DNA of 64,000 nucleotides from CBIHON01 sp966211965. GTDB lineage: Bacteria; Pseudomonadota; Gammaproteobacteria; Burkholderiales; Burkholderiaceae_D. The translations under genes and the position numbers were made by a program. The stretch is from the NCBI GenBank assembly GCA_966211965.1, contig CBIHON010000024.1, positions 17,722 to 81,721 of the forward strand. Direction: 5' to 3'. Positions 61,262 through 64,000 of the stretch are shown here, one piece after another. Below the pieces are notes generated by a model. The model ran no database searches. It had not been told where the DNA came from and worked only from the letters and a program-made list of their open reading frames with translations. Within the stretch, counting starts at the first letter, position 1. Each line of letters opens with the position of its first letter.

Positions 61262-62056
61262 ATGCATCCCATGCTCAATACGGCGATCAAAGCTGCCCGC
61301 CGCGGCGCCTCGATCATCAACCGCGCCTCTTTCGACCTCGACCGATTGACGGTGACCGAGAAAAAACAAAACGATTTCGTGACCGAGGTCGATCAAGCTG
61401 CCGAGCGGGCCATCATTGATGTTCTGTTGAATGCTTATCCCGGCCACGCCATCCTGGCCGAGGAATCCGGTCCGTCAGCCAATCTGCACGACGAAAACGA
61501 AAACGTCTGGATCATCGATCCGCTCGATGGCACCACCAATTTCATCCACGGCTTCCCGCAATACTGCGTTTCGATCGCGCTGCAGCAACGCGGCCAGATC
61601 ACGCAAGCGGTAATCTACGATCCAACCCGCAACGACTTGTTCACCGCCAGCAAGGGTGCTGGCGCTTACCTGAACGAGAAGCGCATCCGCGTCACGAAAC
61701 GCGACAAGATCGCCGATGCATTGATCGGCACCGGCTTCCCGTTTCGCGACATGGAAAGCCTCGAGGAGTACATCGAGATGTTTCGCATCATGACCAAGAA
61801 CTGCGCCGGCTTGCGCCGCCCCGGCTCGGCCGCGCTCGATCTGGCCTACGTGGCGATGGGGCGCCTCGACGGCTTCTTTGAAAAAGGGTTGCAACCTTGG
61901 GATATGGCAGCGGGTTCGCTGCTGATCACCGAATCCGGCGGCATCATGGGCACCTTCGCCGGCGAATCCGACTACCTGTACAAGGGCAACGTGATTGCCG
62001 GAACACCGAAGGTATTCGCACAAATGGTGGCTTTGCTGGCGCCGTTCGCAAAATAA
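61262..62056 (+). CDS. suhB: SuhB, inositol monophosphatase family
   Basis: A 264-residue Mg-dependent phosphatase. ILAEESGPS and WIIDPLDGTTNFIHGFPQYC carry the metal ligands (E, D, D), and GSAALDLAYVAMGRLDGFFE with LQPWDMAAGSLLITESGG the second motif. SuhB hydrolyses inositol-1-phosphate and, in E. coli, joins rRNA antitermination complexes. The length is typical. It is divergent from trmJ across 133 bp. Confidence 0.95.
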   Translation: MHPMLNTAIKAARRGASIINRASFDLDRLTVTEKKQNDFVTEVDQAAERAIIDVLLNAYPGHAILAEESGPSANLHDENENVWIIDPLDGTTNFIHGFPQYCVSIALQQRGQITQAVIYDPTRNDLFTASKGAGAYLNEKRIRVTKRDKIADALIGTGFPFRDMESLEEYIEMFRIMTKNCAGLRRPGSAALDLAYVAMGRLDGFFEKGLQPWDMAAGSLLITESGGIMGTFAGESDYLYKGNVIAGTPKVFAQMVALLAPFAK

Positions 62057-62087
62057 TCCTGCCTTGCCAGATTCACCTGGACAGGCC

Positions 62088-62198
62088 GTTGAAAAACGCA
62101 GCGGTTCGATTTTGGGTCGAGGAGCACACGCGTATCAGGTCGTAAGAAGTGTGCGCCGAACGCCGCAGACCCAAAATGGTCTCCGCTGGTTTTTCAGC
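62088..62198. repeat. Imperfect inverted repeat downstream of suhB
   Basis: GTTGAAAAACGCAGCGG and GATTTTGGGTC (62088-62118) are complemented, with a few mismatches, by GACCCAAAATGGTCTCCGC and TGGTTTTTCAGC (62168-62198). The rest of the 317-bp gap before rhlE (62199-62373) carries the rhlE promoter and leader but no recognised gene. Confidence 0.6.
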
Positions 62199-62373
62199 AG
62201 CATCGCCCCTGCTTAATTTTCAGATGGCAACACACGACGCCTGCTATACTGCGCCCGTGCGGCACTTCTCCAGTCACGCTGCCGCTATCTTTTTGAGACC
62301 TCCTGCGTCCTAATCCGTTTGCCTGCGACTGGCGCCCCGTTGGGCGACAGGCCGATATCCTTATAGAGTAGTT

Positions 62374-63723
62374 ATGTCCTTTTCCAAACTCGGCTTGGCC
62401 GATGAAATTGTGCGTGCCGTCACCGAACACGGTTATACCGTTCCAACTCCGATCCAGGCCCAGGCGATTCCCGCCGTGCTGGCCGGAGGCGACCTGCTGG
62501 CCGGCGCGCAAACCGGCACCGGCAAGACTGCCGGCTTTACCCTGCCGATCCTGCATCGTCTCGCCACCGGCAACAAGTCTCCTGCAAGCGCTGCCGCGCA
62601 AAGACCGATCCGCACCCTGATCCTGACGCCGACGCGCGAACTGGCAGCACAGGTTGAGGAGAGCGTGCGCGTCTACGGCAAATACGTGAAGCTGAACTCG
62701 GCGGTGATCTTTGGCGGCGTCGGCATCAATCCCCAGATCAAGCTGTTGAAGCAGGGCGTGGACATCCTGGTCGCCACGCCGGGCCGCCTGCTTGACCATA
62801 TGCAGCAAGGCACGGTCAACCTGAACCATGTCGAAATCCTGGTGCTGGACGAAGCCGACCGCATGCTCGACATGGGCTTCATCAAGGATATACGCCGCAT
62901 CCTCGCGGTATTGCCGAAGCAGCGCCAGAACCTGCTGTTCTCCGCCACCTTCTCCGACGAGATCAAGACGCTGGCAGACGGACTGCTGAACGCACCCGCC
63001 ATGATTGAAGTGGCGCGTCGCAATTCGACCGCGGAGGTCATCGCGCAGAAAATTCATCCGGTTGACCGCGACCGCAAGCATCCCTTGCTAACCCACCTGA
63101 TCAAGACCAGGCAATGGTCGCAAGTGCTTGTGTTCACGCGCACCAAGCACGGCGCCAATAAGCTGGTCGAACAATTAGGCAAGGATGGCATCGCCGGCCT
63201 TGCCATCCACGGCAACAAGAGCCAAGCGGCGCGTACACGAGCGCTGTCCGAATTCAAGGATGGCAGCCTGCAGGTGTTGGTCGCGACGGATATTGCGGCA
63301 CGCGGTATCGACATTGACCAGTTGCCGCATGTGGTGAATTACGATCTGCCCAACGTTCCGGAAGATTATGTCCATCGCATCGGTCGCACCGGACGCGCCG
63401 GCGCGACCGGTGAAGCTGTCTCGCTGGTGTGCGTCGATGAGCATGAAATGCTGAAAGATATCGAAAAGCTGATCAAACGCGCCCTGCCGAAGGAAGTCAT
63501 CGTCGGCTTCGAGCCTGATCCGAATGCGCGTCCCCAGCCGGTGCAACTACGCAGCGGCAACGGCGGTGGTCGCGGCCGCAGCCAACCGCGCGGCCAGGCC
63601 GCAGCGGTCAAAGCCCGCGCCGCCCAGGCCGCAAAACCGAATGGCGGTCCAAGCCGCAACTTGGGCGGTGGCAGCGCAGCCAAGCCATCTGTGTCACACC
63701 GTTCGGGCGGACGCGGTCGATAG
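62374..63723 (+). CDS. rhlE: RhlE-type DEAD-box RNA helicase
   Basis: A 449-residue helicase with all DEAD-box motifs: PTPIQAQAIP (Q motif), AQTGTGKTAGF (I), PTRELAAQ (Ia), TPGRLLDHM (Ib), VLDEADRMLDMGF (II), FSATFSDEI (III), ARGIDIDQLPHVVNYDLP (V) and HRIGRTGRAG (VI). After residue 385 a low-complexity basic tail rich in Gly, Arg, Ala and Lys follows, typical of RhlE. It remodels RNA in ribosome assembly or mRNA decay, often at low temperature. Confidence 0.95.
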   Translation: MSFSKLGLADEIVRAVTEHGYTVPTPIQAQAIPAVLAGGDLLAGAQTGTGKTAGFTLPILHRLATGNKSPASAAAQRPIRTLILTPTRELAAQVEESVRVYGKYVKLNSAVIFGGVGINPQIKLLKQGVDILVATPGRLLDHMQQGTVNLNHVEILVLDEADRMLDMGFIKDIRRILAVLPKQRQNLLFSATFSDEIKTLADGLLNAPAMIEVARRNSTAEVIAQKIHPVDRDRKHPLLTHLIKTRQWSQVLVFTRTKHGANKLVEQLGKDGIAGLAIHGNKSQAARTRALSEFKDGSLQVLVATDIAARGIDIDQLPHVVNYDLPNVPEDYVHRIGRTGRAGATGEAVSLVCVDEHEMLKDIEKLIKRALPKEVIVGFEPDPNARPQPVQLRSGNGGGRGRSQPRGQAAAVKARAAQAAKPNGGPSRNLGGGSAAKPSVSHRSGGRGR

Positions 63724-63840
63724 TCGATAGCCCAGCGCCCCGGCGCAATTACTTGCGTTCCGGCTGCAAACAAGAGCGCAATGCTGTTTGGCGAATGCCT
63801 GTCGGCACCGCGCTCATGCATTTCCAGATACGGCTTGCGA

Positions 63841-63902
63841 TAAGAACCTTCCAGTGGAGAGCGCGGGCAAGAGGGGGCGCTTCCTGCTGGAATAGGTTCT
63901 AA
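63841..63902. repeat. Inverted repeat element (family D-like)
   Basis: TAAGAACCTTCCAG (63841-63854) and CTGGAATAGGTTCTAA near 63887-63902 form an imperfect hairpin of 62 bp, similar at the ends to 36539-36700. A small hairpin GCGGTAATA/TATTACCGC follows at 63916-63943. Confidence 0.45.
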
Positions 63903-63943
63903 AAACTCATGTCTTGCGGTAATATCGTTTGGCGTATTACCGC

Positions 63944-64000
63944 TTTAGAGCAGTTTCATCCTGACCGCACACGGCCAATCTTGCGCCTGCGATGCTCACC
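63944..64000. repeat. Dispersed repeat (family A), cut by the window edge
   Basis: TTTAGAGCAGTTTCATCCTG, then ACCGCACACGGCCAATCT and GATGCTCACC, aligns over about 55 bases with the left half of the element at 17236. The right half lies outside the window. No gene is seen from 63724 to the end. Confidence 0.65.

Overview
The window reads as chromosomal DNA from a betaproteobacterium of the order Burkholderiales, most likely family Oxalobacteraceae (Herminiimonas/Herbaspirillum/Noviherbaspirillum-like). That placement is an inference from gene order: rpsF-priB-rpsR-rplI with dnaB close by, lexA with CTGT-N8-ACAG boxes, alaA/hom and thrC/moeA/moaD/moaE/clpB neighbourhoods, and a bcp-phoH pair. 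The DNA is GC-rich and almost all of it is coding. No rRNA, tRNA, CRISPR array or prophage was seen.

Layout. 0-11 kb: start of metE and divergent metR with a MetR box, a LysE-type exporter, small accessory genes, rraA, an unusual M48 protease-pilin fusion, a divergent MFS/AraC pair, and a two-gene ATP-citrate-lyase-like operon. 11.4-14 kb: a decayed patch with a frameshifted repeat-protein gene cut by an ISAs1-type transposase remnant, and scraps of a chemoreceptor gene. 14-22 kb: clpB with a sigma-32 promoter, then crcB, moaE, an RhtB exporter, moaD, moeA and thrC. 22-38 kb: an accessory block separating thrC from its usual partner hom. It holds a threonine-to-glycine operon (kbl-tdh plus a degenerate serine-dehydratase-like gene) with a divergent XRE-cupin regulator, kefF-kefC, a secreted protein of unknown role, a MITE-like element, a flavin disulfide reductase, a cupin gene with an in-frame stop, a second hom copy, a PEBP protein and an AraC regulator whose first residues resemble Hom. 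38-48.5 kb: hom, alaA, a Mth938-like gene and a complete lipid A Ara4N cluster (arnT, one arnE-like, arnB, arnC, arnA split into two genes, arnD). 48.6-64 kb: mainly housekeeping genes: bcp, phoH, two yceI genes, pit with its DUF47 partner, dnaB, a LysR/GST pair, rplI-rpsR-priB-rpsF, lexA with twin SOS boxes, trmJ, suhB and rhlE.

How parts work together. The arn genes convert UDP-glucuronate to undecaprenyl-phosphate Ara4N and transfer it to lipid A, which normally lowers affinity for cationic peptides; ugd, which makes UDP-glucuronate, is not in the window. hom, thrC, kbl and tdh place threonine synthesis and threonine breakdown close together. moaD, moaE and moeA act in molybdopterin synthesis. 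Several families of short inverted repeats sit in the gaps, in two cases supplying the stop codon of the adjacent gene, and they mark many of the places where the expected gene order is interrupted.
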